From contig CAZIFC010000001.1 of assembly GCA_964538355.1 (NCBI GenBank), positions 196,721-260,720 on the forward strand: DNA of 64,000 bases, given 5' to 3'. The position numbers and the translations under genes were made by a program. The notes under the pieces were generated by a model. That model saw nothing but the letters and a program-made list of their open reading frames with translations. It was not told where the DNA came from and did no database searches. This DNA comes from Bilophila sp964538355. GTDB taxonomy: Bacteria; Desulfobacterota; Desulfovibrionia; Desulfovibrionales; Desulfovibrionaceae. Shown piece after piece: positions 26,796 to 35,680 of this stretch. Position 1 is the stretch's first letter. The number at the start of each line of letters is the position of its first letter.

Positions 26796-27110
26796 GACTC
26801 CGCCCCTGCTGAATGCATTCCCAAAAAGGGGTTATATTCATCTTGTTATACATGAACAATGACGGCAAAGGCGTACGCATGATTACGGCGAAAAGATTTT
26901 TTCTTCTGCACGGCAAACACTGATAACAGCTCTACCTGGCGTTCTCCCCAGAGCCAACGAGAGGCGGTGAAGAGACGTATGCTTCAGAGCAAACTCATAT
27001 GGAAAAGAACCGCTCTTGCATCCGAGCGGCTCTTTTCCATAAGGGTAGTACCCTCCATCAGAAGAAGCAGAAGGGGGCTTTTATGCCGACAGCATCCCTT
27101 CTTGGCATGA
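26796..27110. other. Intergenic region with a long palindrome
   Basis: This 315-bp stretch has no supported gene. It contains a strong hairpin at 26998-27040, with 16 of 17 positions paired (ATGGAAAAGA-CCGCTC with GAGCGG-TCTTTTCCAT), which can act as a terminator in both directions. A plus-strand frame starting inside the hairpin (26999) overlaps the next gene and has no ribosome site. No tRNA is visible. Confidence 0.55.
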
Positions 27111-27635
27111 CTACTCCCAACAAGAGCTGTATGGATTTGAAAACATGCATTGCTCAGGAAGCCAGCCTATGTAGTTCCTGCCAGCTATCGTACAGCTCAC
27201 TTTGGCCCAATTCATTTGGTCTTGATAAGCAATACCGCGCAGGGAAAGACGGGTCATGTCCGGTACCATAGTCAGTATCTTTGCCCTCGCGCGGGGTTCG
27301 GCAAAGAGCGGAGGCACCCCCTCCTCGGTGGGAGAAGCACAGGTTCCGAGAACACTCTGGTGCATCCAACCTTTTTTACCTTCACCATACGTTACGGAAA
27401 ACCATTCACCCTTTTGCCCCGTGACATCCACAGAGCGACGCGCGATGGCAGCATTGTCAGAATGCGCAGTTACCGTCGGGATGGTCTCCACAATCCTTCC
27501 TGCCGGGGATTCCCGCACATTCGTACCCGTTGCATCCCTGTCAATGATGAGCATATGCAGTCTTTCTGCCTGCACGAAGGCGGGGAACAGCAACATGACG
27601 ACCAGCGCAAGACAACCTATTCCTTTCATTTTCAT
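27111..27635 (-). CDS. Exported bacterial SH3-type protein
   Basis: This 174-aa secreted protein has a signal peptide (MKMKGIGCLALVVMLLFPAFVQA). It has one recognisable SH3b-like unit: GTNVRESPAGRIVETIP ... VDVTGQKGEWFSVTYGEGKKGWMHQSVL. A second degenerate unit follows (PLFAEPRARAKILTMVP ... NWAKVSCTIAGRNYIGWLPEQ). Such domains bind peptidoglycan or act as ligand modules in envelope proteins. The gene heads a minus-strand group of small exported proteins but lies downstream of a terminator, so it is probably separate. The substrate is unknown. Confidence 0.75.
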   Translation of the reverse strand: MKMKGIGCLALVVMLLFPAFVQAERLHMLIIDRDATGTNVRESPAGRIVETIPTVTAHSDNAAIARRSVDVTGQKGEWFSVTYGEGKKGWMHQSVLGTCASPTEEGVPPLFAEPRARAKILTMVPDMTRLSLRGIAYQDQMNWAKVSCTIAGRNYIGWLPEQCMFSNPYSSCWE

Positions 27636-27785
27636 ATAGTATACTGCTCCATGTTTTAAGGACCAAATCAGGGAGCATCCGGGTATTACGCCCGGAGCCG
27701 CCTCTACTTATTTCAAACTCAAAAAAATCCACTCCACGAACAGAGCCGGATTGCTTCCCTATGAACCGATCTATCCTCGGGTACA

Positions 27786-27813
27786 AAAATGCCCGAGGCC
27801 AAAGCCCCGGGCG
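27786..27813 (-). terminator. Terminator for the 112-aa exported protein
   Basis: Read on the minus strand, CCCGGGGC TTTG GCCTCGGG forms a stem with one mismatch and is followed by CATTTTT. It lies 25 bp after the stop of the gene at 27838. Confidence 0.8.
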
Positions 27814-27837
27814 CGGTATACGGAATATGCGGAAAGG

Positions 27838-28176
27838 CTACTGGAGATCGGCACTGCCGTCGGCGTGCAGGGTGATCTTGCTGACGCCGCTAAGGTCAAG
27901 GTTCTGCCAGTTTACCTGATTGCCTTCACCGTCAACGGCGATCAGCTCCCAGCCCTTGGGGCTGCCGGAGATATTGATCTGAAGGCCTTCACCCGCGGCG
28001 AGGGTATCATTGCCAAGCAGATCCTGGGCGTCTCCGCTGGCGTTGGAATCGATGAGGCCAAGCTGATGGATGGTGAAGCCGGTGCCGTTGGCAACAACGA
28101 TCTGCTGGGCAAAGGCGGAAAGGCCCAGAGCGCACACCAACATGGCGGCAACGAGCAGTACACGGAGAGCTTTCAT
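27838..28176 (-). CDS. Small exported protein of unknown function
   Basis: This 112-aa protein has a clear signal peptide (MKALRVLLVAAMLVCALGLSAFA, cut before QQI). The mature part is acidic and beta-rich (VVANGTGFTIHQLGLIDS ... INISGSPKGWELIAVDGEGNQVNWQNLDLSGVSKITLHADG) with no cysteines. It resembles small periplasmic beta-sandwich proteins common in Desulfovibrionaceae, but I recognise no family. It lies just downstream, on the same strand, of the HdeA-like gene and may be co-expressed with it. Confidence 0.65.
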   Translation of the reverse strand: MKALRVLLVAAMLVCALGLSAFAQQIVVANGTGFTIHQLGLIDSNASGDAQDLLGNDTLAAGEGLQINISGSPKGWELIAVDGEGNQVNWQNLDLSGVSKITLHADGSADLQ

Positions 28177-28239
28177 AAGGAATCCCCAAATAAAGGATAA
28201 GGAGTAGGAAAAAGTGCAGAACCAGCCTTCAGAAAAGGC

Positions 28240-28533
28240 TTATTCAGCGGGCATGGCCTCAATGGCTTCCATGATGGTCTTGCCGGGGTTCTTGCCGCAG
28301 AACATGCCGAGATGCATACCAAGCTTTTCAATCCATTCGTCATTCATCAGCGTATTGTCGCTCTTCGCGCTCATGTAGCCATCAATCCACATGATCATCA
28401 TGGGCATATTCGCCTTGTCAGCAAGGAAATCCTTGCACGTGATCTTCGCCATATCCTGATCGACAGCCTTGGCGGCAAAAGGAGCGGCGCAAAGAACAGC
28501 AGCGGCAACGGCGGACAAAAGAATCTTTTTCAT
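28240..28533 (-). CDS. HdeA/HdeB-family acid-stress chaperone-like protein
   Basis: This 97-aa periplasmic protein has a signal peptide at residues 1-23 (ending AAKA). The mature part matches the HdeA/HdeB pattern: TCKDFL near the start (Cys33), a central helix, then MFCGKNP (Cys79), so one disulfide is expected. In enteric bacteria these proteins unfold at pH 2-4 and keep periplasmic proteins soluble. GAGGAGA precedes the ATG. It lies about 9 kb from a urease of acid-activated type, which supports an acid-survival role. The family match is by motif and size only. Confidence 0.75.
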   Translation of the reverse strand: MKKILLSAVAAAVLCAAPFAAKAVDQDMAKITCKDFLADKANMPMMIMWIDGYMSAKSDNTLMNDEWIEKLGMHLGMFCGKNPGKTIMEAIEAMPAE

Positions 28534-28615
28534 GTTCTCTCCTCAAAAACGTTTTTGATGTCAGTTCAGGGAAGAAGAGTTCCGCCCTGCTTTTCCCGAA
28601 AATCGGGGTTGTACC

Positions 28616-29071
28616 CTATTTAGGAACAATTTCCGGATACTTTGCGCTCTTGATCGTCGCAACGATCCGGGCGGCAACAGGCACTTCTCCATTCATGCAG
28701 GAAAGCAGAAAACGACCGTTTCCAGCGGTGAGAATGCAAAAGCCATTGATCCCGTTGGAGGCAATCGGAAAGCCGTACTGCCCCGCATTTTCCGAAGGTT
28801 CCTCAGTTGCACCTGCGGAGGGAGCCAGCAGAGCCGCAAGCTCTTTGGCACTCTTCCCTTCGGAGCTTCCGCTTACAAGGGAAAGGGAAGCGGTTCTGGC
28901 ATTATTGCCGAATACGGCGGCAAACAACCCGTCCTCGTCTTCGGCAGGGGCTTCTACTGTCTGCCAGTCCGCGGGGATATCGATTGTAAAATAGCTACAA
29001 TCAACCTCTGCTCCCTGAGCAGGAAGAGCCAGTACCAGCATGGCCGTACACACCAAAAGAAACGAGCGCAT
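28616..29071 (-). CDS. Exported protein of unknown function
   Basis: This 151-aa protein has a signal peptide (MRSFLLVCTAMLVLALPAQGA). The mature domain starts with VDCSYFTIDIPADWQTVEAPAEDEDGLFAAVFG, a beta-rich pattern seen in small lipoprotein-like domains that bind proteins or envelope components. Three cysteines remain after cleavage (DCSYF, GFCIL, LSCMNG). ATG 29071 has GGAGG directly upstream; a start 105 bp further out has no ribosome site. It shares strand and spacing with the two preceding small exported proteins. Confidence 0.65.
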   Translation of the reverse strand: MRSFLLVCTAMLVLALPAQGAEVDCSYFTIDIPADWQTVEAPAEDEDGLFAAVFGNNARTASLSLVSGSSEGKSAKELAALLAPSAGATEEPSENAGQYGFPIASNGINGFCILTAGNGRFLLSCMNGEVPVAARIVATIKSAKYPEIVPK

Positions 29072-29260
29072 AATGCCTCCGAATGCAGGGATACTCTGGA
29101 CTCCGGTAAACGAAGAAGATACGGTACCCGTATGCATGCTAAGGCTATAGGGCCGCAGCCTTTGAAAATCCATCACCTGATAGCATGTTTTTTTCCGAAA
29201 AAGACTTCACCCTTTTGGATGAGCATCCGTTCCCACAAAAAAAGAATACTCGTAACATAG

Positions 29261-29274
29261 TATAATTATAAATG
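29261..29274 (+). promoter_or_regulatory. Consensus -10 element at the LuxR start codon
   Basis: A perfect TATAAT (29261-29266) lies only 5 nt before the ATG of the LuxR-type gene, and no Shine-Dalgarno sequence is present. Transcription from this element would start at or next to the ATG, giving a leaderless mRNA. The -35 region is only an A-run. Confidence 0.4.
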
Positions 29275-30684
29275 AAGCAATATTTGAGCCTTTCGAACGC
29301 CTTGTCAGGGGTATCCGCTCCACTGGTGGGTGTGGCCTGCCTGTTTGCCGTCCAGTTCGTCTGTTTTTTGGAAGGCCGGGGTCTGGGAGCCGTTCCTTTT
29401 CCCATACCGGGCATCATCACGGGCTTCTTTCTGGGAATTTTAGGCGGAGGATTTTTCTTTTCCGCCCCCTTTTCCAGAGGCATAAAGTCCGCTGCCGCAC
29501 TCCTGCTGACCACGGCAAGCGTCTTTTCGTGGGCAATTGCCGTTATGCAAACAAGCCACCTGTTCAGCTATGGAGCCTGCCTGTTTGGAGGGGCTGTTTT
29601 CCCGCCGCTGCTGAAACGTCTGCTCTCTGCCAGTGATTCGCCGGGCCTTCACCTCGGCACCGCCCTTGCCGTAGGAGATTTTTTCTGGCTGTTCCTCTAT
29701 CTGTTGCCGGAGCCGCTGGTTTCCAACAATCTGTGCGGGATTCTGATCGCCCTTCAAGGCTTCGGCGGGCTTATCGCCGCTCTCTGCCTCTGGGCTGAAA
29801 CGGATTCCCCGGAAACGCAGAAAAAACTCGTCCCGCTGGATCGGCTGGCCCGGGAATCCCTTTGGTACCTCATTGCCATTACCATTGTGTTTTTCCTTAC
29901 CAATTCATTCATGGACATCGTCTTCTACAGAATGCACGAGGCCACATTCCACATCCCCGCCCAAGTCCACCTCTACATATGGGCCGTATACCCGCTGACA
30001 GGCCTGTTCATCGACAAACGGGGAGCGGACATGCGCCTTCTCCTCGCCTGCCTTGGGGGGACAATCCTTTCCCCCACGCTCGTCGCCATGACGGAAGGGA
30101 CGGCCCTCTACTGGATCATCTATATCGTCGCGCTTTCCTGCCGGGGGGCCGCGCTGCTCTACCTTGTTCTTGTGTTTGCACAAATAGGGAAGAACTCCTC
30201 CCGCTTGCCCCTCATCGCCTCGCTCCCCTTTCTGGGCATGTTCAGTTCCTTCATGACCGCGCTCCTCTTTGTGGAAAGTTTTCCGGGAACGATCTACATC
30301 GCGTTCTGGGCTTTCTTCCTGACCGCCGCCTTCAGCTACATCAGCTCACGCATTCAGTATGCACTGACGCTTGCAGGCATTATCCATACAACAAAGGATG
30401 AAACGCCACCCCTTCCCGCTCAGGCCCCGGATTCCGTCGCGCATTTTTCAGGAAAATACGGGCTGTCCACACGGGAACAGGAAGTGCTGCACCTTATTGT
30501 AAAAGGCTATGACACGGCAAAGCTCTGCGAAACCCTGCACGTTTCCGAAAACACCATCAAAACCCATGTGCGCCAGCTGCTCCGGAAGACGGAAACCCGC
30601 AACCGGATCGTGCTGGTCGCCCTGTTTTTCAATGAGGCGAGAGGGAGGGAAGAAAAGGCAGTGCCCGACGCGGGGCATCAGTAG
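29272..30684 (+). CDS. LuxR family regulator with 12-TM sensor domain
   Basis: This 470-aa protein joins an MFS-like membrane domain of about 12 helices (residues 1-375) to a C-terminal LuxR/NarL HTH (YGLSTREQEVLHLIVKGYDTAKLCETLHVSENTIKTHVRQLLRKT). Such membrane-spanning LuxR regulators are frequent in gut Actinobacteria and also occur in Desulfovibrionaceae; they are thought to sense a small molecule in the membrane and act near their own gene. Its 3' end overlaps the convergent rhodanese gene by 7 bp. The small exported protein genes transcribed divergently upstream are natural target candidates. Confidence 0.87.
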   Translation: MKQYLSLSNALSGVSAPLVGVACLFAVQFVCFLEGRGLGAVPFPIPGIITGFFLGILGGGFFFSAPFSRGIKSAAALLLTTASVFSWAIAVMQTSHLFSYGACLFGGAVFPPLLKRLLSASDSPGLHLGTALAVGDFFWLFLYLLPEPLVSNNLCGILIALQGFGGLIAALCLWAETDSPETQKKLVPLDRLARESLWYLIAITIVFFLTNSFMDIVFYRMHEATFHIPAQVHLYIWAVYPLTGLFIDKRGADMRLLLACLGGTILSPTLVAMTEGTALYWIIYIVALSCRGAALLYLVLVFAQIGKNSSRLPLIASLPFLGMFSSFMTALLFVESFPGTIYIAFWAFFLTAAFSYISSRIQYALTLAGIIHTTKDETPPLPAQAPDSVAHFSGKYGLSTREQEVLHLIVKGYDTAKLCETLHVSENTIKTHVRQLLRKTETRNRIVLVALFFNEARGREEKAVPDAGHQ

Positions 30685-31103
30685 GGAGGAAGCGAGAGGA
30701 GCCAGCCTGCGACATAGCGAACATCCGAGATGTCGGGGCGGATCTTTTTGAGAACCTTGTATGCCTGGAGAGACCGATACCCTTGAAGGCAATAGACAAG
30801 TATTGGGCTTTCTTTAGGAAGATTTTTTGCCAGTTGCGGCAAGGAGTGCAGCGGGAGGTTCACCGCGTTGGGAACATGGCTTGCCGAGAACTCCTTGCGG
30901 CTGCGGACATCGATAATCACGAGGTTCCCGGTTTGGCGGATGTATTTCCAGGCCTGCTCTACGTCCATGCGGTTCCAAGGCTCCTCAACAAGCAGGCGAG
31001 GTGCCCTGAAACTGAAATACAGTATCGTTTCACCGCAGGCAATAAGCAGTATTGCCGCGAGGATGCGGATAGTCCGAGTGGACAGTCGAAAAAATGCGGA
31101 CAT
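30678..31103 (-). CDS. Membrane-anchored rhodanese
   Basis: This 141-aa protein has an N-terminal membrane anchor (IRILAAILLIACGETILYF) and one rhodanese domain facing the periplasm. The domain has the entry motif VIIDVRSRKEFSASHVPNAVNLPL and the active-site loop CLQGYRS with the catalytic cysteine. Rhodaneses carry sulfane sulfur, which fits a sulfidogenic organism. The gene converges on the LuxR gene. Confidence 0.88.
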   Translation of the reverse strand: MSAFFRLSTRTIRILAAILLIACGETILYFSFRAPRLLVEEPWNRMDVEQAWKYIRQTGNLVIIDVRSRKEFSASHVPNAVNLPLHSLPQLAKNLPKESPILVYCLQGYRSLQAYKVLKKIRPDISDVRYVAGWLLSLPPY

Positions 31104-31395
31104 GGCTCTCCCTGATCTCTATACGAGGGAGATACGGCGTATTCCCCCGCCGAGTCAATGCCTTGTTGCGCTCCCACCCCTCGCTCTTGCACAACTTTTT
31201 CCCTCTCCTCACCCAAAAGGAGGAGGCTCTCCCCCGTCAAAAACATCCCCACGGGGGATGGTAATCCCCATGCATTTAGATGAGAAAGGTATGGCCCTCA
31301 CTCCAAGGCTGCTTGCGGAGCGGCTCCGCGAACCCCTGCCCCGGGCGGTTTGTGCAAGGAGAGCTTGAGGAGCGGAAAATGTAAGGAGCATTTGT
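31104..31395. other. Intergenic region with a small inverted repeat
   Basis: This 292-bp stretch has no supported gene. A perfect 7-bp inverted repeat (CATCCCC / GGGGATG) is at 31244-31260, and a short frame follows it (31270-31368) without a ribosome site. The region probably holds the promoters of the rhodanese gene and of the membrane-protein cluster. Confidence 0.4.
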
Positions 31396-31947
31396 ATGGA
31401 AGGACAAAACCCCCAAGCCACAGGCGGCCTGTGGCTCAACTACGCCCTGCTGTTTCTCGCCTCGTTCTCGGCATATTTGCAGCCTCTTTCCCTGCTGGCT
31501 CTTGCCGCCTTTCTTTTCGGCTACATCCTGCGCCGCCGTGCCCGCAAACAGGGAAGGGATTTCAATGCCGCGCACGCCTCGTGGCAGGTGAACACCCTGT
31601 GGCTGGGCTTCCTGCTGGTTATCGTTTTCACCGTGGCCCTGCTCTCCGTTGTGGCCTTCATGGGTGAAAACGCCGCCGACGAGCTGAATGCCATCGCGGA
31701 CGGTCCCCTGTCGGCTCAGGAAAAGATGCTGGCTTTCTGGAATATTCCCGGCAGCCGGATGCTCATCATCGGAATCTTTGCTTTTTCCTTCACGCTGATG
31801 ATCTGGCCTTTCCAGCGCATTCTTCATGGCATTCTGGCCCTGCATGCCCGCAAGTGCCCTCTGGAGTCCGGCTCCGGCAGCCTGCCGGCTCTGGGGCTGG
31901 CAATCATCATCCAGCTGTTTATCCCGCTGACCACGTTCCTTCTTTGA
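31396..31947 (+). CDS. Four-helix membrane protein, paralogue of the one at 32857
   Basis: This 183-aa inner-membrane protein has about four helices and no recognised family. It shares layout and a conserved segment with the protein at 32857: WPFQRILHGILAL here, WPLKRVVHGMLSL there. Both also have a long extracytoplasmic or cytoplasmic loop after helix 3 (NAIADGPLSAQEKMLAFW / AMEQTFSSGTLSQQERIDLLFG). The pattern of two helices, an acidic loop and two helices resembles DUF4870-like proteins. It is the first gene of a same-strand group that includes a lipoprotein and a C11 peptidase. Confidence 0.7.
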   Translation: MEGQNPQATGGLWLNYALLFLASFSAYLQPLSLLALAAFLFGYILRRRARKQGRDFNAAHASWQVNTLWLGFLLVIVFTVALLSVVAFMGENAADELNAIADGPLSAQEKMLAFWNIPGSRMLIIGIFAFSFTLMIWPFQRILHGILALHARKCPLESGSGSLPALGLAIIIQLFIPLTTFLL

Positions 31948-32048
31948 GGAGCCTTGGCTTCGGGGAGTCCATTCCTTCCCGAAGCCTGCCCCTCTTCCCA
32001 AGGACAAACCATTCAGACAGCAGACTGAAGAACACAAAGGACGTTATG

Positions 32049-32714
32049 ATGTATCAACATGGCGCATTCAATTGCAAAACACTCCTGCCCTCCTTTCTGT
32101 TCCTCATGTGCATGCTTCTGTCCGGGTGCGGCACATACTATACCGTTTCGGTAGATTCCCTGCGGAGCGACGGCTACGAATCCCATCAGGGCAAGTATTA
32201 TCTGGAGCCAGGCAACGAAAATGTGGGCGAGGATGATCTGCTTTTCCGTACAGTAGCCAAGCAGCTTGAACCGGCCTTTGCCATACACGGCTACAACGTG
32301 GTTTCCAGCCGCTCCGAGGCCCAGAATATCGCCCGCATTTCCTATTGGGAAGAAGAGCCGCAGGTGACGGTACAGACCGGGACACGCACGACGTCCCAGC
32401 CCGTCATTCTCCGGGATGGCAAGAAAGAGCGCGTGGAATATGTGCAGGTTGAAGAGCCTACCCTGACGACGGTCACGACCTATACCGCCGGCATGCTGAT
32501 AGAGGCCTACGAGAAATCAGCAAAAGGCAAGGCTGGAAAACCGATTTGGCGGACCTCCGCAACCTGTTCCGCAGGGCACGACGACTTCCGGGATCTGCTC
32601 GCACGGATGACGCCGGTGCTCTCGCGCATGCTCGGAACCCATACGCCGGGACGCCTGCAATTTGAAGTTTTTGTGGAAGACAAGGGCCAAGTCACCGTGA
32701 CGGAAAAAAACTGA
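32049..32714 (+). CDS. Lipoprotein, DUF4136-like
   Basis: This is a lipoprotein of about 221 aa. Its signal ends in MLLSGC, with lipidated cysteine at about residue 25. The mature part has the DUF4136-like layout: a beta-strand, YYLEPGNENVGEDDLLFRTVAKQLEPAFAIHGY, and a later strand VEYVQVEEPTLTTVTTYTAGMLIEAYE. Such proteins are anchored to the outer membrane and have no settled function. Two ATGs in a row (32046 and 32049) are possible; the second has the better spacing from AAAGGA. It lies between the two paralogous membrane proteins. Confidence 0.7.
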   Translation: MYQHGAFNCKTLLPSFLFLMCMLLSGCGTYYTVSVDSLRSDGYESHQGKYYLEPGNENVGEDDLLFRTVAKQLEPAFAIHGYNVVSSRSEAQNIARISYWEEEPQVTVQTGTRTTSQPVILRDGKKERVEYVQVEEPTLTTVTTYTAGMLIEAYEKSAKGKAGKPIWRTSATCSAGHDDFRDLLARMTPVLSRMLGTHTPGRLQFEVFVEDKGQVTVTEKN

Positions 32715-32856
32715 TGCTCCGTCCTCGCAACACCACCTGCTGCAAGGTCATTTTGGCGTAGCGGCCACACGCTGGCAGCTTTTTCTCTGTGCCCCTTGCC
32801 CTTCTGAGGACATCCTTGTTTCGCCGAAAGCCCGGAACCCGCGGCAGGAGAACGCC

Positions 32857-33417
32857 ATGCCACCCCCTATAGGGAATCGCCTTTGCTGGATCGGGTATAT
32901 CCTTTTGGCAGCCTCTTCGGGAGGCCCTTTCTGGGGATATGCCTATCTTGCGGCCCCCGTCGCCTGCGCCCTGGCCTGCTGGCAACGCCGCAAGGCGTCC
33001 TGTTCAGGAGCACTCGCCACCTACGATCACACGTCATGGATCATCCACACCTTCGTCCTCATGCTGTTGCTTCACCTGATCGGGCTGATCGCGCTCGTTT
33101 CGCTCTTTTATACCATCGGCAATGACGAAGCGACCATGGCACGGCTTACCGCAATGGAGCAGACGTTCTCCTCTGGCACGCTCTCCCAGCAGGAGCGGAT
33201 AGATCTTCTGTTCGGCATGGAGTCCTTGCAGCTCCTCTTCGGCGGCGCACTGCTTTGGTGGTTTCTGCTTGTCTGGCCCCTCAAACGGGTCGTGCACGGA
33301 ATGCTTTCCCTGTGGAAAGACAGCGTTCCACAGCTGCCTGCATGCCCACGCCGCCTTTGTGCCTTCGGGATCGCACTGGCTTTCCAGCTCGTGCTCTTTT
33401 TCTTCCTCTTTCTGTAA
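32857..33417 (+). CDS. Four-helix membrane protein, paralogue of the one at 31396
   Basis: This 186-aa inner-membrane protein has the same layout as the protein at 31396: four helices, the WPLKRVVHGMLSLWKDS motif before the last helix and a hydrophobic end. The N-terminal CWQRRKASCSG loop is positively charged. It looks like an ancient duplicate, since the two proteins share motifs but little exact sequence. The C11 peptidase gene begins 22 bp downstream, so coupling with it is likely. Confidence 0.68.
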   Translation: MPPPIGNRLCWIGYILLAASSGGPFWGYAYLAAPVACALACWQRRKASCSGALATYDHTSWIIHTFVLMLLLHLIGLIALVSLFYTIGNDEATMARLTAMEQTFSSGTLSQQERIDLLFGMESLQLLFGGALLWWFLLVWPLKRVVHGMLSLWKDSVPQLPACPRRLCAFGIALAFQLVLFFFLFL

Positions 33418-33439
33418 CAAGCCTTATGCAGCACTATGG

Positions 33440-35671
33440 ATGGTAAAGATGCCCAACCGTGCCTTTCGTCTCTGTTTGTTCCTGTGTTTTCTTGCCTGTC
33501 CGTCCGGGGCCTTGGCTGCCGACAGCTGGGCCATCTACTGGTATCTGTGCGGGAGCGATCTGGAAACACGCTTCGGAGCCGCCTCGCAGGATCTCGAAGA
33601 GCTGCTTGCCGCAAGGCTGCCCGACAATGTAACCGTCGTCATCCAGACCGGAGGCGCAGATACATGGCATACCAAGGGCATCAGCTCCAACCATATAGGA
33701 CGGTATGTCTACAGGAAAGGCGTTCTGGAGCAGGTCGCCAAACTGCCGCAAGCCAGCATGGGCGATGCCGGCACGCTGGCTTCCTTTCTCGCTTTCTGCA
33801 AAGACGGCTACGCGGCGGAGCGGCAGGTCTTTGTGTTCTGGAACCACGGGAACGGCAGCGTAGGCGGGCTGGCCAACGACGAAAACTTTGATAGCGACGC
33901 GCTCTCGCTCAAGGAAGTACGGCAGGCCTTCGAACGGGTCCACCGGGCTTCGGAAAGCAGGCCGCCCTTTGAAATCATCGGCTTCGACACCTGCCTGATG
34001 GCAACGCTGGATACCGCCAACGCCATCAGCGGCTTTGCCCGTTACATGGTCGCCTCGCAGGAACTGGAACCCGGCAACGGCTGGGAATATACCGGGTGGC
34101 TCGGCGCACTGGGGAAAAAGCCTTCCATGAGCGGAGCGGAACTCGGCAAAATCATCTGCGATACCTATATGCAAGGGTGCAGGGATGCAGGAACGGAAGC
34201 AAGCGCGACTCTCTCCCTGTTCGACATGGCAAAACTCCCCATGCTGAATCTTGCCTACAACGCTCTCGGGCTGGAGGCCGTCAGTGCCGCCGTGGATGAT
34301 CCGGGATTCTACGCGTCCATGGGACGTCAGGCCAAGTCATCGGAAAACTACATGAATTCCCGTTCCGAGGGCTTTACAAACATGCTCGACATCGGCTCCT
34401 TTGTACGCAATATGCAGGACAAGCTGCCCGAGTTCACCGATGCCGTGCTGGAGGCCCTTGACGAGGCTGTGATCTATAAGGTCAGCGGCCCGTACCGAAA
34501 GCCTTCGGGCCTGTCCTGCTACTACCCCTTTGACGGCAGCAGGGACAGCTTCAAAACCATGATGAGCCTCGGCAACATCACGTCATTCCTCATTCTCAAC
34601 GGGCTTCAGTTTGATTTTATCGATACGGACAAGGCCATCGCCCATCTGGAACGCATTTCCAACGACATCTCCGCCGCCGTAGAGGATGACGGGGCAACCG
34701 CTTCTTCGGCGTCACCGTCAATCCCCACGCCTTCCATCCCGGCAAGCCCCGAGGCTCCCTCTGGCGGCGGTTCGGGGTTTTCCGGGCTGTCCGGCCTGAC
34801 GGGGAACCAGCCATCCACGGGCATTCAGCTTCCTTCCGTACCTTCCCCGGGAAGTTCGGGAAGCTCCTCCGGCTTTGCCGGCCTGTCGGCACTGCTCGGC
34901 GGGCAGCCGCAGGGCGGGGGCACGGTTGCGGGCATTGCCGCCATGTTCGGGCAGGCGACCTCAGCCGTTCTCGGCTCCCTCGCTCCACTGCAAAAGCTGG
35001 ATATTTCAGAACTTGAGGATTTTGAAGTCACGCTTACCGAAAGCCAGGGCGCAGAGCTGCGGCTTGGCCCCGATCGCGTGACGTTTCTGGACAGCGTGCA
35101 TTTCTATCTTGCCTATTACAGTACGGAAGACGATCTCATCCTGCTGCTGGGCAAGGATGCCAACATGGAAGCCGACTGGGACAAGGGTATCTTCCGGGAC
35201 AATTTCCAAGGCGTTTGGGCTGCGCTGGACGAACACCTGGTCTATCTTGAAATCACCAATGAGGCGGAAGATTGCAACCATTACGCCGTGCCCATCATGC
35301 TCAACGGCGAACGCTGCAACCTGATCGTGGTGTACGATTTTTCCAAAGAGGCCTACCGCATTCTCGGCGCACGGCGGGTTCTTGGAAACAACGTTGCGGA
35401 CAAGGGGCTTATCAGGCTCAAGGCAGGGGACAAGGTCGCGACCATCCTGAAGGCCATGAGCATCTCCGGCGATGACGACGACTTTGAAGATATCGAGGTT
35501 GAAACGTTCACGCTTGGAGAAACCGTGGCCTTCGAAGATATCGACATGGGCGACGGCACCTTCATGTTCATGTTTGAAATGACGGACGTGCAAAACAACT
35601 CCGCCACGTCCAAGGTCGTAACCATCGAAGTCAAGGATGGTGAAGCCATCTATGAAGACCCGGACGCCTAG
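33440..35671 (+). CDS. Exported clostripain-type (C11) cysteine peptidase
   Basis: This 743-aa secreted protein has a signal peptide (MPNRAFRLCLFLCFLACPSGALA). The caspase-fold C11 domain covers about residues 30-400, with catalytic His136 in FWNHGNGS and Cys185 in GFDTCLMA. The domain opens with WAIYWYLCGSDLETR, typical of clostripain-related proteins. After it comes a Pro/Ser/Gly-rich linker (about residues 420-510) and a C-terminal domain of about 220 residues with no family recognised. Start 33440 is followed by a second ATG at 33449. Clostripain relatives cut after Arg or Lys and can act on surface proteins; this target is unknown. Confidence 0.85.
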   Translation: MVKMPNRAFRLCLFLCFLACPSGALAADSWAIYWYLCGSDLETRFGAASQDLEELLAARLPDNVTVVIQTGGADTWHTKGISSNHIGRYVYRKGVLEQVAKLPQASMGDAGTLASFLAFCKDGYAAERQVFVFWNHGNGSVGGLANDENFDSDALSLKEVRQAFERVHRASESRPPFEIIGFDTCLMATLDTANAISGFARYMVASQELEPGNGWEYTGWLGALGKKPSMSGAELGKIICDTYMQGCRDAGTEASATLSLFDMAKLPMLNLAYNALGLEAVSAAVDDPGFYASMGRQAKSSENYMNSRSEGFTNMLDIGSFVRNMQDKLPEFTDAVLEALDEAVIYKVSGPYRKPSGLSCYYPFDGSRDSFKTMMSLGNITSFLILNGLQFDFIDTDKAIAHLERISNDISAAVEDDGATASSASPSIPTPSIPASPEAPSGGGSGFSGLSGLTGNQPSTGIQLPSVPSPGSSGSSSGFAGLSALLGGQPQGGGTVAGIAAMFGQATSAVLGSLAPLQKLDISELEDFEVTLTESQGAELRLGPDRVTFLDSVHFYLAYYSTEDDLILLLGKDANMEADWDKGIFRDNFQGVWAALDEHLVYLEITNEAEDCNHYAVPIMLNGERCNLIVVYDFSKEAYRILGARRVLGNNVADKGLIRLKAGDKVATILKAMSISGDDDDFEDIEVETFTLGETVAFEDIDMGDGTFMFMFEMTDVQNNSATSKVVTIEVKDGEAIYEDPDA

Positions 35672-35680
35672 GCTCCGCTT

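Noticed and set aside
26870..27000. A possible tRNA or tmRNA before the palindrome at 26998
   Set aside because: No T-loop consensus (GTTCGAnTC) or cloverleaf pairing was found.
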